From Cricetomys ansorgei (lineage: Eukaryota; Chordata; Mammalia; Rodentia; Nesomyidae): DNA of 64,000 nucleotides. Shown here in pieces: positions 43,290 to 53,965 of the stretch. The notes beneath the pieces were generated by a model that made no database searches, was not told the DNA's origin, and was given only the letters and a program-made list of their open reading frames with translations. Numbering within the stretch: the stretch's first letter is position 1; each line of letters begins with the position of its first letter. The stretch spans positions 22,589,001 through 22,653,000 of the forward strand of contig JAMJFZ010003163.1 of the NCBI GenBank assembly GCA_026225945.1, written 5' to 3'. Made by a program: the position numbers and the translations under genes.

Positions 43290-44500
43290 TTCTAGTTCTC
43301 TCAGAAGACTATGTGGTTGCGAGGGCATCAGTTTCAGATGATTTTTGTATATGAGGGGGAATCCCTCAAAGCAGTTTCCTGGTTATTTTTCAATTAACCA
43401 GAAAATTGGATTAACTGTGCATGAACTCCTATGTTCAGGATCAGTCTGACGTATGGAACATGCAAATCTGGGTAAGAGTATGTTATACTAAACTTGGCTT
43501 GCACTTGGTGTAGAGCGTGCAGTGCAACCCCAACCGAGCGCCACGGCTGGGTGAGAGAGGTGCCAGGCTTTGTCTGTCCCCAACAGAGGGACAGACCCAC
43601 AGCTAGTCAGCAACAAGAGAGCCATTCAATCAACCCACCTGACGCGATGCGGCCATCTTCAGAGAGGCCGTGGAAAGAGAAAGGCTAACAGCTGTTCTGC
43701 AGCAATTAACCAGCAGTCTCTGCTGCAGAAGGAGATTATTTTTGGATGGTGTAAAGAGATTCGAATAAAAATGTCAACGTGCCCATTATGGATGAAAGTT
43801 AGAAAAACGTAAGTGGCCCTGAATTAATCACTGTTTGACAGGAAGTCACATAAAGGAGTGCTCTCCCCCCCCCACACACATATACTTTCTTGTCTTTTTT
43901 TGATTGGGGGTAGGGAGGGTATTTCTTGTTTGCTACCTTAATTCATCTTGGAGTGAAGATTTTTACAAGCCCTTAACGTAGCATTTATTGAGGGGCTAAT
44001 GAGAGTTCCTAAGAACTCTGGAGAGAGAGAGAGAGAGATCGAGAGATCCCCTGACACAAGAGGCCTTTGAAAACACCGGAGAAGGGAGTTCATTAGCCTC
44101 CGTTCCCCCCCCCCCCTTTTCTTCCCTTTTCTCAACAATGAATGTTTCTGGTGCCAAGCCTTCAGGAATAGAGTTGATTTCCTTTCAAGTAATTGATGCG
44201 AGCTGGGCTTGCGCACCAGGGCCAGACAACCTCTCCACAGAGGCAGGAAACCTCGCCGTCAAAGGAAGCTGCGTACTCCTTCCTCCTGGGCTGGGCAGGC
44301 CACTCGCATACACTGGATTTATGCTGGGCTGCCAACAGCCTCCGATTTCCATGCCTCCTGTGGCTAAGATAACGAATACGGCTTGCAGCCCCCCACCCCA
44401 CCCCCGACCCCGAGAGCCTTGCTTACTTAAAACTCCAGCAGGCTGTAACAAAACCTGCGGCTGTCACCCCAAATCGAGCAAATGAGCCCCTGTCCTACAT
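43290..44500. promoter_or_regulatory. SINE-free enhancer-like tract
   Basis: Octamer 'atgcaaat' at 43460-43467, 'ttttcaattaaccag' (about 43387), 'gcagcaattaaccagcag' (about 43699) and 'gccctgaattaatcactg' (about 43816). C-runs lie at about 43866 and 44105, and a GA tract at 44022-44037. The function call is weak. Confidence 0.33.
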
Positions 44501-45029
44501 CATAAAGGCTAAGAGAGTTATTGAATGTCCCCCACGGAGAGGGCTCCGTTCGCCTTTGCCCTCTCTGCACATGTCCCTTCGGAATATTCTGGGCCCCCCC
44601 TTGCTTCTACTCCTTCTGTCTAAGAGCACAGGAAGGGATAGCTGGGGCCGGTCTGTTCCAAACAGATCAAGTTTTCTTAAGTCAGGATTTTTTTTTTTTT
44701 TTAAGGAAAAAGAAGCGGAAAGGAACGCCGTGAAGAAATTGGAAACTAGCCGTGCTTTTAACTTCAAATGATCTCTGGGTCTTAGCTGACACTAAGCGTG
44801 AACCCCAGTAACAGGAAGTAAGGGAAGGCGGGAAGCTGTGAATCTCTGAAAGTAAGCAGCAGACTTCTAGTTTAGGGGGGAGGGGGTATCAAGGTGCATA
44901 CCTTCAGGGTTGTTAGCCCCAAGGAGGCTCAGAACGGTCCACAGAATGCAACCTGATGTGCAGAAAACATGGGTGTTTAGAAGACTCCAAATGCCCCGCC
45001 CAAGGATGGAGAAGAAAAGCTTTGCTTTG
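44501..45029. other. Unassigned sequence with T14 run
   Basis: T-run at 44688-44702. No repeat or exon is recognised. Confidence 0.4.
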
Positions 45030-45035
45030 TGAACT

Positions 45036-45425
45036 GGTTGAATTTTTGTCAACTTGATACAGCCAGGGTTATCTGGGAAGAAGAACCTCAAGTCAGAAAA
45101 TGCCTCCCTCAGATTGGCCAGTAGACAAGTCCGTAGGGCTTTTTCTTGGTTCATGAGTGATGTGGGAAGACCAGTTCACTGTGGATGGTGCCATCCCTGG
45201 GTTGGTGGTCTAGTGTGCTGTAAGAAAGCAGGCTGAGCAAGCCATGGGGAGCAAACCAGTAAGGAGCACTCCTCCATAGCCTGTGCACTGGTTCCCGCCT
45301 TGTGTTCCCGCCTCTTGGCTTCCCCCGGTAATGGATTGTGATCAGGATATGTAAGCCACACAAACCTTTTTTCTCTCTAAGTTGCCTCTGCTCATGGTCT
45401 TTAACACAGCAATAGAGAGCAATCT
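45036..45425. mobile_element. Rodent interspersed repeat ('tgtcaacttgac' family)
   Basis: It begins 'tttgtcaacttgatacagcc', has 'gatggtgccatccctgggtt', 'gcaagccatggggagcaaac' and 'agcactcctccat', and ends 'acacagcaatagagagcaat'. A close relative lies at 50695-51082. The family is common in rodents. LTR versus hAT class is unresolved by eye, so no strand is given. Confidence 0.7.
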
Positions 45426-46504
45426 AGAACACTGTGAGTGCATCTCTGTTTGGAGAACATGCTTATTAAAATGCTATTTTCCATAACAATATTAAACAGA
45501 AACGGGGAAGATGTTTCCTGTGTGTGCAGTTTCCTGAGCTTGAGAGTGTTTGTGCCTGGTGGCACATACCAGATCTCCTGGGCAGGTGTGTGTGTGTGGT
45601 GGGGGGAGCTCAGACTCACCTCGCTCTCCTTGATGCTCGTGTCTGTCTCTGAGAATGGCTCTAAGCTCAGGTACACCCTGCAGGTTGCAAGGACTGTAGT
45701 TTTCCCTCCTGGTGCTGACACAACTCAATTGGTGCAGTTTACATGGGGTTTCTCAGAGTTGGTGAGCAGCCCTCAGGTGGAAGGGGAGAGCAGCAATGGT
45801 AGCTGATGGCAAATTCAGTCTCTGTCTGGAGTACTGGGCTGCTGGGACTGAGAATTCCGAGGGAGTCTAACAACAGCCGCAACACTGACAGCGCTATCAT
45901 CGTCTTCCCCCTCCAGATGATGGGCGAGTACTTGTATTCACTTCCTGTGAAACCAGGCAGAGTGCTTTCCAGACTCTACACGAGATCACAGAGGTCACTG
46001 AAGGTGTGCACCGCCACACCTGGCTTCGGCTTGAAGGTTTAAGGCCCCAGCTTCTGTTCTCCAGAGGTAATGCTCTCTAGCACTGGGCTGTGTGCTGCCC
46101 TCGCTCGCCTGCCCTTGACTGCAGTATCCTTCTTGAGACTGTCTTCTTTGACACTGTCTCCAGGATCTCCCACAGGAAGAGCCCTCCGAAGGAGCACGGC
46201 CACATTCTACCTCCCACGCAACAAAATGTATCGTGGTACCTATCGCTAACGCATTAGTTTTCCATAACTGCTGTTGGTTTTAGGTAGGGCTCAGTCTCCC
46301 TTAGACTGGGGCAGTAGAGTCTCCTCAGCTTCCTGGGGTTTAGGCATTATGCCCTGGGACAGCCTGGAGCAGGCTGAAATTGCCTAACACAGCCTAGAAT
46401 AGGCTAGAGCACCTTGGAGCAGCCTCCTCACATCGCTCACTGGTACTGTGGCATGCATCCCTCTAGTCTCCTACCGCTGTGGCCAGAGGGGCTTTAGAAA
46501 CAAA
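45426..46504. other. Unassigned, with a B1 end fragment
   Basis: The stretch 45995-46028 ('gaaggtgtgcaccgccacac') looks like the reverse 5' end of a B1. The stretch 46360-46440 has imperfect repeats of a 'gcctggagcaggct'-like unit. No exon is recognised. Confidence 0.4.
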
Positions 46505-46636
46505 AATGCACTGGGAGTATAGCTCCGTGGTAGCACATTTGCCTAGCATGTACTACTGAGGTATAACCATAGTACTGGGAGAGAGAAGCAAGAGAAAAAA
46601 GAAAGAAAGAAAGAAAAAGGAAGAAAGGAAGGAGGG
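46505..46636 (+). mobile_element. ID-type SINE with (GAAA)n tail
   Basis: 'gcactgggagtatagctccg', 'tggtagcacatttgcctagc' and a diverged B-box, then GAAA/GAAG repeats at about 46597-46636. Confidence 0.82.
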
Positions 46637-46649
46637 TCCATGAATTAGA

Positions 46650-47080
46650 TCATGTTATTTCTCCACTCAAAGTATTCTCGTGGCTTCACCTATGAGTGAA
46701 CTGTTACCATGGCAATGAGGTCACACCCAGCTCTCCAGTGTCATTCTCGTGTCCTAGCCCTCACTCCATCCACTCTACAGGATTCCCGATTGTTCCTCAA
46801 CCCCACCAGGAGTGCTCCTGCATCAACACACTCTACTGGCTGTCCCGTTTCCCCGAAATGCTTTTCCTCCAGGTGTATATGTAGCTCACACTTCTATCAG
46901 CTCAGCTCTGCTCGCATGGCTACTTCTCAGGAGGTCCCGCCCTCATCACTCTATCAAACCAAACTTTCAAGTCAGGCACTCCACCATCCCTTAGAGTGCT
47001 TTATTTCTCTTTGTTGGACTTCAGACATTGTATATATACTTCGTTGCCTGCTCCCAAAGTAGCCCCCCCCCACTCTTTGA
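46650..47080 (+). mobile_element. L2 LINE 3' portion
   Basis: 'ttctccactcaaagtattct', 'cgtggcttcacctatgag', 'gattgttcctcaac', 'gaaatgcttttcctccaggt', 'gctcgcatggctacttctca' and 'gagtgctttatttctctttg' follow the L2 3' region in order over about 430 bp. Confidence 0.75.
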
Positions 47081-47144
47081 CACCTCACTCCTGGTCTACA
47101 AGGGTCAACATGGCATGCTAGATGATCAGTAATGGTTTGATAGA

Positions 47145-47300
47145 GGTATGGACAATGGAGGGATGGATGGGTTAGTGGAAGGATGGATGGGCAATGGAGG
47201 GATAAATGGTGAATGGGAGGATCGAACAGGTGGAAGAATAGATGCTATTCTTCCTATCTATGGATAGACAGGCCAGTGAAGGGATGGATGGTTAAAAAAA
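47145..47300. repeat. Degenerate (GGAT)n tract with a perfect hairpin
   Basis: Imperfect GGATGGAT/GGATAAAT units. Within it 'ggaagaatag' (47232-47241) and 'ctattcttcc' (47245-47254) form a perfect 10-bp inverted repeat around ATG. Confidence 0.85.
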
Positions 47301-47419
47301 ATTACACCATCCCTTCATGGTGAAGAAATGGTCAGTGGTCCCAGGAACTGATCTATATTCATGGCTTGCCTTGATGTTCACTGACATCCCAGACGTTCAC
47401 TGAACTGTCACAGGCCACC

Positions 47420-47505
47420 TAGTGTTCTAGTCAGTAATGGACCAATGGCAGTTCTGTATGATCGTATCACCTAGTGACAGCCATCTTTGTACAAGCATAC
47501 TGGGC
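47420..47505 (+). mobile_element. Tigger-type DNA transposon, left part
   Basis: 'gtcagtaatggaccaatggc', 'tgatcgtatcacctagtgac' and 'agccatctttgtacaagc' resemble the 5' part of a Tigger family. The matching 3' end is at 48012-48085. Confidence 0.5.
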
Positions 47506-47816
47506 TGTTAATCTTGATTGCCAGCTTGATTGACCCGAAAAGCACCCAGGGGATTACTGAAGCACACATCTGGGAGTGTCTGAGCCGTGTTTCCAGACAC
47601 AGTTAACTAAAGGCTTCACCTGGGTATGGGTGGCACCATCCTATAAGCTGCGTACCAGGATGATTAAAAGGGTAGGAAGGAAGAAACCCAGAACACTCAT
47701 GTTCTCTCTTTGCTTCCTGGTCACCATGAGGTGACCATAAGAGCTGCTTGGCCACACCCTCCCCATCAGGGAATCATGAAGCAAAGCAAGCCCTTCCTCC
47801 TCTGAATTTTCTCTTA
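47506..47816 (-). mobile_element. Interspersed repeat inserted in the Tigger
   Basis: 'cttgattgccagcttgattg', 'cacatctgggagtgtctgag', 'gggtatgggtggcaccatcc', 'ctttgcttcctggtcaccat' and 'aagcaagcccttcctcctct' follow the reverse of the RCHARR1-type rodent family. Minus is relative to the copies at 4766 and 33105. The class is uncertain. Confidence 0.6.
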
Positions 47817-47990
47817 TGGCTGTAGTGGCTCATGCCTATAATTCCTGCACATGGGAGTCTGAGGCAGGAGGATTCTTGTTAGTTCAAGAGAAATCTAGAC
47901 TATCTAAATGAGTTTCAGGGCAGCCTGAGCTACAGTGTGAGACCTTGCCTTCATCTACCTCATACCAAAATTGCTTCACTCTGCTCATAA
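47817..47990 (+). mobile_element. B1-like SINE, diverged
   Basis: 'ggctgtagtggctcatgcct', 'ataattcctgcacatgggag', 'tctgaggcaggaggattctt' and 'agggcagcctgagctacagt', ending 'gtgagaccttgcctt'. Confidence 0.8.
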
Positions 47991-48011
47991 TAAAGAAAGT
48001 CAGACAGAAGT

Positions 48012-48085
48012 GTACTTTCTGGTGTTTGCACAATGACAAACTGAGAACGTACCGTTGTTAAGCAACATGTCACGGTAATTAGCAG
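48012..48085 (+). mobile_element. Tigger-type DNA transposon, right end
   Basis: 'ggtgtttgcacaatgacaaa', 'actgagaacgtaccgttgtt' and 'aagcaacatgtcacggta' match the 3' terminal inverted repeat of a Tigger family, continuing the piece at 47420. Confidence 0.6.
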
Positions 48086-48111
48086 CTCTCTGCAAGTAAC
48101 ACACACTCCTT

Positions 48112-48200
48112 CCCTTTCTGATTCTTTTTCCATTCGGGAAACAGGTCTTTAGGCATCACGGACAAGAGCTTTAGCACTGAGCTGCATCCCTAGCCCTTAA
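48112..48200 (-). mobile_element. ID-like SINE remnant
   Basis: A T/C-rich tail, then 'aagagctttagcactgagct' and 'gcatccctagccctt', the reverse ID head. Confidence 0.7.
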
Positions 48201-48694
48201 ACAGTCAAACTTGTATTGGACAAGAAGAAGCCTATGCACTGTAATAAGTGGGCACGCAGGCAACTGGGGAGATGAAAACAAAAAGCAAGCAAAACAATGC
48301 CATGAATTCCAGGCAAGGGTGATATAGCCTGTGGAGGGTCTGGATCTCAGGCCACCGATAGATCCCTGCTCATTGGCAGGTGCACAAGAGCTGTGGAGGC
48401 CCTAAGGACTCAGCAGTGCATCAGTGAAACTTGCCCAGATGGAAGGGTGGAGGAGACAGGAAGTGAGTCACATGAGCACTATAGTAGTTAGTATATGACC
48501 TTGGTGCTTAGCACCGAACCCAGTGCTTTCTCTACATGAAGCAAACTCCACACCACTGTCCTGGGCCCTGTCTGATACTGAATGATACTGATAACCTCAA
48601 ATCCTTTTTCCCTTCCCCACAGTGACAAATGTACTTCACTTGGGAACACCGACACAGGTAGGTCTTTGCTCCAGTTTTTCTGTTTTTGTTTTTT
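48201..48694. other. Unique sequence with a degenerate ID remnant
   Basis: The stretch 48505-48570 ('ggtgcttagcaccgaaccca') is probably a reverse ID remnant. The rest is unassigned. Confidence 0.4.
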
Positions 48695-48905
48695 AATTAC
48701 ATTAAAATGTTTTTATGTGTATGAGTGTTTTTGCTTGCATGTATGTTTGAGTACAGTCCCAAACAAGGCCAGAAGAGGGTAGCGGATCCTTTAGGACTAG
48801 AGTTGGCAGATGGTCGTAGGACACTGTGTGGGTGCTGAGAATCAAACCCTGATCCCCTGGACGAGCAGCCAGCCTTCATAGCCACTGAGCTGTCTCTCCA
48901 GACTT
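48695..48905 (-). mobile_element. B2 SINE, near full length
   Basis: 'gtttttatgtgtatgagtgt', 'aaggccagaagagggtagcg', 'cactgtgtgggtgctgagaa' and 'tggacgagcagccagcct', with the head 'gagctgtctctccagac'. It retains the B2-borne CTCF-like box (48769-48785). Confidence 0.95.
48769..48785 (+). promoter_or_regulatory. B2-borne CTCF-like motif
   Basis: 'ccagaagagggtagcgg' is the position in B2 elements known to supply CTCF sites in rodents. This copy differs from the core at GGT instead of GGC, so binding is doubtful. Confidence 0.35.
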
Positions 48906-48954
48906 TATTTAATTAAATTTATATTTATTTGCTTCATCTTGCTTTGATTTTTTT

Positions 48955-49122
48955 TTTTCTTAATTTGAGACAGGTTTTCTCTGTTGTAACTCTGGCTGTC
49001 CTAGAACTTACCCTGTAGACCAGGCTGGCCTCAAACTCAGAGATCCACCTGCCTCTGCTTTCTGAGCGCTGGGGTTAAAGGTGTGTGCCACCACCACCCA
49101 GCTGATTTTTTTTTTTTTTTTT
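48955..49122 (-). mobile_element. B1 SINE between T-runs
   Basis: 'gagacaggttttctctgttg', 'ctggctgtcctagaacttac', 'gaccaggctggcctcaaact' and 'ggttaaaggtgtgtgccacc'. A T9 run precedes it and a T16 run follows. Confidence 0.95.
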
Positions 49123-50084
49123 AAATAGGAGGAAACAAAGAAACACAGTGGCCACATTGTAATTCTGAAAGTTTGACTCATCCTCTTAGTGGATCTTACA
49201 GTTTAAGCAGAGAGAAAAGGGATTCAGCCTAAGAGAAATGTGATGACTGGGGGCTACCGACGTTGCCAGTATCTGAAGGCACAGACTAAGCACTTCTCAC
49301 TCAGCACTTCTTTTTATCTCAAGGATCTGAGTGAGACCCTCATTCCCCATTTCTGAAATCCAGTTAGAAGCAAGGCCAGGCTATGGGCTCAGGGGAATAC
49401 TGGCTCAGAGTACCAGGCAGTTCTTGCCTTATAGACCGCAAGCATTCCCTCGGCTCAGCTTTCAGCACATGCCCTCGTTTCCATGTGAAGTGATAAGGCC
49501 TCTATGTTCTTCCACATGTGAGCTCATGGCTTCTGAATACTTAGATGAAGAAATCAGGTCCTAGGGAAGACAAACTATTTACACATTGATTTAAACTTGT
49601 CCATGAAATCAGGGCTAAGGAAAATTTCCATCAGAGAGCAAGGGGAAAATCAAAGACACCAGAGCCTGGTGACATTTCACCAGTGTTTGTACAGGTAGAC
49701 GAGACTTTCCCTGCTCATTGCCCATCCCCTACTTTTATTTTGCCATGAGACATTTTGGGAAATACTCAGCCTCTCAATCCAAGAACAACTGACATGGTGT
49801 GCTGAGGACCGAGTGTCCCTGTGCATGGGTGTGTGGTGTGTATGGAGGGAAGAACCACATAGTACAATGGCCATCTTGAAAGTGCAGTCGCTCTGCTGAC
49901 CTCAGGATACTTTTCCCCCCAAAACAACAGATTTCAGTGCAGGTTACATTACAACATGCTGTGCATGTATAAAGACATTTCTGCTTGTGATTTGCCCATA
50001 CCAGTAATGTTATGAAATTCTGTTTCAAAATCACATTGATTGGCAACACATTCTCTACTGCCTCAACTTTATAACATGTAGTGC
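49123..50084. other. Unassigned unique sequence
   Basis: No repeat family or exon is recognised over about 1 kb. Confidence 0.45.
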
Positions 50085-50495
50085 TTTTAATATGTCCTCC
50101 AAAGTTTAAGTGTTAGACATGTCATTCCCAAAGTCACATGTTAATAGTATTTGAAGATGGATCACCATGGGGTAATTAGGGTTTCATGATGTCATTAAGA
50201 CGGGGCCCTCAGGATGGCGTTAGTGACTTTCTAAAATTTTACATATTCTCCTGTGTTGCTGGGGCTCAAACCCAGGGCCTTGTGCATGCAAGGCAAAGCA
50301 CTCTACCACTGAGCCACATGTCCAGCCTGCTTTATATGAAGAGAATGAAAGATACAAGCTAGCAGGCTTTCTCCATCTCACCATGAGCTGCTGCTACCAC
50401 GCTGTGTCCTGGACTTCTCGAGACGCCAGCAGCATGCTCTTGGGCTTCCTGACCACCAGATCCGTGAGCTGAATAAGCCTCTATTCTCCTCCTCC
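50085..50495 (+). mobile_element. MaLR-type LTR split by an ID
   Basis: Left part: 'tttaatatgtcctccaaagt', 'gggtttcatgatgtcattaa' and 'gacggggccctcaggatgg'. Right part: 'aggctttctccatctcacca' and 'gagctgaataagcctctatt'. An ID lies between them at 50255-50330. Confidence 0.6.
50255..50330 (-). mobile_element. ID-type SINE inserted in the LTR
   Basis: 'gctggggctcaaacccaggg', 'ccttgtgcatgcaaggcaaa' and 'gcactctaccactgagccac' are a clean reverse ID. Confidence 0.92.
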
Positions 50496-50535
50496 CTCCC
50501 CCTTCTTTCCATTTCCCTCCTCTTCTCTTCTGTCT

Positions 50536-50684
50536 CCCTTCTTTTGTGATAGGGTCTCACTGCATAGACCAGATTGACCTAGAATTCACTAAGTAGACCA
50601 GGTTGACCTTGAACTCACAGAGACCTGCCTGCCTCTGCCTTCTGAGTGCTAGGATTAAAGGCACGTGCCACCATAGGTGGAGTA
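50536..50684 (-). mobile_element. B1 SINE
   Basis: 'gatagggtctcactgcatag', 'tgaccttgaactcacagaga', 'tctgagtgctaggattaaag' and 'gcacgtgccaccatagg'. A CT-rich tract at 50487-50535 is its reverse tail. Confidence 0.93.
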
Positions 50685-50694
50685 AACCTCTTGT

Positions 50695-51082
50695 GTTGGT
50701 TAGTGTAATGTCAACTCCGACACAAGCCAGCCATTTGGAAGAGGGACTCTCAGTTGAGAAATGCTTCCATCAGACTGTCCTCTACACAAGTCTGTAGGAT
50801 ATCGTGATTACCCAGCAATGTGGACGGACCAGATTACTTGGCAGGTGGTCTCAGATGGTGTAAGGCCAAGCAAGCCATGGGGAGCAAGTCAGTAAGCAGC
50901 ACTCCTCCATGGCCACCGCTTCAGTTCCTGCCTCCAGTTGCCTGCCTTGAGTTCCTGCCCTGACTTCCCTTAGTGATGGAGCGCGATCTGAGAGATGTAA
51001 GTGGAAATAAACCCTTTCTTCCTTAAGTTGCTTTTAGTCATGGTGTCTTTTCACAGCAATGGAGCCCTAACCAAGATACTCT
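50695..51082. mobile_element. Rodent interspersed repeat ('tgtcaacttgac' family), second copy
   Basis: 'atgtcaactccgacacaagc', 'gcaagccatggggagcaagt', 'agcactcctccatggcc' and a 3' 'ttttcacagcaatggagccc'. Same order and orientation as the 45036-45425 copy. Confidence 0.72.
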
Positions 51083-52822
51083 GTTCTTTATAAATTACAA
51101 AGTTCCTGGAATTCAGCCATAGCACAGAAAACAGACTATGACACGATATTTTGAAAAGACTTGCCAATGCTGGGAATGCTTCCAGAATCACTTTTGGTCT
51201 TTTGTAGTAGACAAAATAGTCAAAGCACTATTTTAAGAATTTACCATTTTGTCAACATCCACCAAGATTCAAGATCGAAGACTGTCCTGAGTACTTAACT
51301 GATATAGCATATTTATTTGCAAAGCCCATCTGTAAATGTGTGATCACTTACAAATACAGCTTCAGGTCATTCCATTGAGAAGTGACGGGGTCAGGACTCA
51401 TATATAAACTGTCCGTCACCTGAACCCAGGGCTTTCTGAGCTTAGTTCCAAAGTCCTACATATTGAGTACCACTCCATCCCCTGTCCTGGGCAAAGCAGG
51501 ACAGTGGTACCTTACCCGTGACACTAGCTGCTCTTTGTGACCTTAGTACACACTCATGAACTTGCAGCTGCGGCCCTGCTGCCTGACTCAAAGCACAGCG
51601 CCACGGAGCTCTGTGCCCTTTGCAGTAGACAACAGAAACAAATAGAGACATCAACTCTACTTTTTAGGTCACTCCTAAGTAACGGCAAAGGATGAGAATC
51701 CATGTTATTTCATCCAGGGATCACTCGATGTCTTGAGGAAGTACTCTCCCTGCAAGAACACCCGCTTCTCATGTTAATGTGTGTAGAACACAGCTATTGA
51801 TCCTCGGCTGGCAGCACAATTATTTACTATGACAGCCCAACGTCTTCGGGAGAGCAGCGTGGGGCTGGTGCTTGGAGCTGTTCATCCATGCAAAGAAGTC
51901 TTGTCAAATATTTTAATGAGAAGAAAAGCCGGCAGCCAGGATGCAAACCCAAGGTGACCTTTCACTGGGCAGCGCATTCCAGACGCTTTACGGCTCTTAA
52001 AGTCTTCCATGATGATGGTGATACTGTTGATGGAATGTCCTGGGCGGAGCTATGCTCTAGCTGAAGTGTCTAGGGGACCCTATCGAAAGTGTCACTGTCT
52101 CCACAGTCTACCTCGGTCCAGTGATATTGGCTAGCCAGCACCCAATCCTATCTTAGAAGAAATCCCTATTACTGCATCATAGCAGCAGGCAGTGCTGGCC
52201 AAGGCTGCCTGCTTCCGGTTCCCCGGTGACAGGGGAGGCTGGTGCAGGCCTGGCCTTAGCCTGTCCACACTCCCATGCCAAAAGAGTGAAGGCATGGTTA
52301 AGAATTTGCTCACAGCACTAGTGTTTAGAATCAGTGGCGATATCTTCCAGGAAGCCCTCATTAAGCATGGCTGAGATGTCATCTCCACTGTCTGGGGTTC
52401 TGAATGCTTCCCCAGCCTTGGCCTGTTTCCAGGGCAGCTGATGTTTACCTGACTTGCTCTATGGAGCCCGTGTCTTTGTGTAAGAGGATGAAGTTCTTCC
52501 GGTCCCCATGTCCAGATCCATCTTTCTGCTGTCTTGGCCCGTGTCTCTCTCCTGGACCTGCTCAGCTTTCCCTGTCTTCCAGAAACTTGATGATTAACTC
52601 TCCAGACAGCAGGGTTCCTCAAGAACCTGCTCTAGCTCCCTTCTGATTGGAAAACACCAGTCCCTGTGAGTTACTAGCTATAATCAGAAACAATTTTGTT
52701 ATTTCTGAGAACCTCTAGAGAATTGCTTATTCATTCTGCATACAGTAATACCTGAGTGAAACCCTCAACTCTGAACAAAACATTCACCTATGTGCACTGA
52801 ATTCCATGCAGGTTGACCTTAA
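51083..52822. other. Repeat-poor unique DNA
   Basis: The stretch 51380-51500 may be a degraded MIR or ID remnant ('cctgaacccagggctttctg'). A 163-codon minus frame (52131-52622) has no recognisable domain. No exon is supported. Confidence 0.4.
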
Positions 52823-52895
52823 GGCAGTCTCTCTTTCTCTCTCTCTCTCCCTGCATGTCTCTGTCTCTCTGCCCCCCCCCCACGCTCCCCCTTCA
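52823..52895. repeat. CT-rich polypyrimidine tract
   Basis: (CT)n, CTGT variants and a C10 run make a nearly pure pyrimidine strand. Confidence 0.92.
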
Positions 52896-53069
52896 CCTGC
52901 CTTAATAGTCCCAGTGACACTGAAGGCCTGGAGGATCCAAGAGAGCCACTAGTCTTCAGTCCATGTTGAAAGCTCTAGAGGTAGGTTCTGGTACAGCAGC
53001 CTCCTCGGAGGTGGCAGCATCAGCAACAGGACAAACGAACCAGTCAGACATGAGGCAAGCAGGACAAAG
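52896..53069. other. Unassigned sequence
   Basis: Nothing recognised. Confidence 0.35.
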
Positions 53070-53262
53070 GGGAAGCTCTTCCTCCAGACTTCCTTTTACC
53101 TGGAAGGGGCGGGCCATATTGAGGGCGGGTCTTCCCACATCAAATAACCTGATCAAGAAAATTCCTCACAGGTGTGGCCCAGCAACTTTCCTCTTAGTGG
53201 ATTCCAGATGCGGTGAAGTTGACAACCAAGATTAACCCTCATCGTGCTGATTCCTAGAAGAA
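53070..53262 (+). mobile_element. RCHARR1-type rodent repeat, 3' part
   Basis: 'gggcgggtcttcccacatca', 'aagaaaattcctcacaggtg' and 'gcggtgaagttgacaaccaa' match the 3' half of the family seen at 4766 and 33105. Confidence 0.6.
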
Positions 53263-53831
53263 TCCAATCAGGTCAACTGAAAGACGTGTTTCCAAATGCC
53301 GAGGGGAGACTCACCGTTCTGACTGCCTCTGGGTTCGTTACTAAGAAATGCACGGGGAAAGAATGGCTGTTGGTAACTCCAGGGAAAACAAAAACTCATA
53401 AAGGACATAAAAGTAATCACTGAACAACCAACAGCTCAACCATGAGGAATACTTACATGGCCTCAATGTGGAACACTGATTAAATGCAAGCCATGAGAGA
53501 ACTCTGTGCAGGAGGTGGTAGGAAGTGAGCCTGTGTTGCCAACCCCGTGTGGGTGTTGGAGCAGTGAAGACAACTCTACAGAGTCAACACCTCATATTCT
53601 TCAGGAGGGAGTTCACACACAGTACCTAGAGAAATACACACAAGCATACCCCAGGGACCACCAAAGAACCCTGCCAGAGTCACCTGTGGAGAGGGACTTT
53701 ACAGTCCGGAGACCGGCAATTGGAGAGGCCAGGGAAACTCTTACTGAATTCCTTTAGAGCTGAAACGTGTAATTTTAACTCACAAGGAAGAGCGTTAGAA
53801 AAGAGAACCACACAGCAAGTAGAAGTCTTGT
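53263..53831. other. Unassigned unique sequence
   Basis: A plus frame of 83 codons (53506-53757) has unremarkable composition and no recognised domain. No repeat is recognised. Confidence 0.4.
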
Positions 53832-53965
53832 GTTCCTCAGAGGCAGAGGCGGGCGGATGTCTGTGAGTTCGAGGCCAGCCTGGTCTACAGAGTGAGTTCC
53901 AGGACAGCCAGAGTTACAACAGAGAAACCCTGTCTTGGAGAAGGAAAAAAAAGAGTCTCATGTTC
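53832..53965 (+). mobile_element. 5'-truncated B1 SINE
   Basis: It lacks the first 45 bases or so. 'cctcagaggcagaggcgggc', 'gttcgaggccagcctggtct', 'gagtgagttccaggacagcc' and 'gaaaccctgtcttgg' remain and are well preserved. Confidence 0.94.

Noticed and set aside
46598..46636. Possible CRISPR-like regular repeat
   Set aside because: It is a GAAA/GAAG SINE tail with no spacers. The organism is a mammal.
52131..52622. 163-codon minus-strand frame
   Set aside because: No domain recognised, and the opposite strand is also open in part.
53506..53757. 83-codon frame with normal-looking amino-acid mix
   Set aside because: Considered as a possible exon, but there is no convincing splice acceptor/donor pair and no recognised homology.
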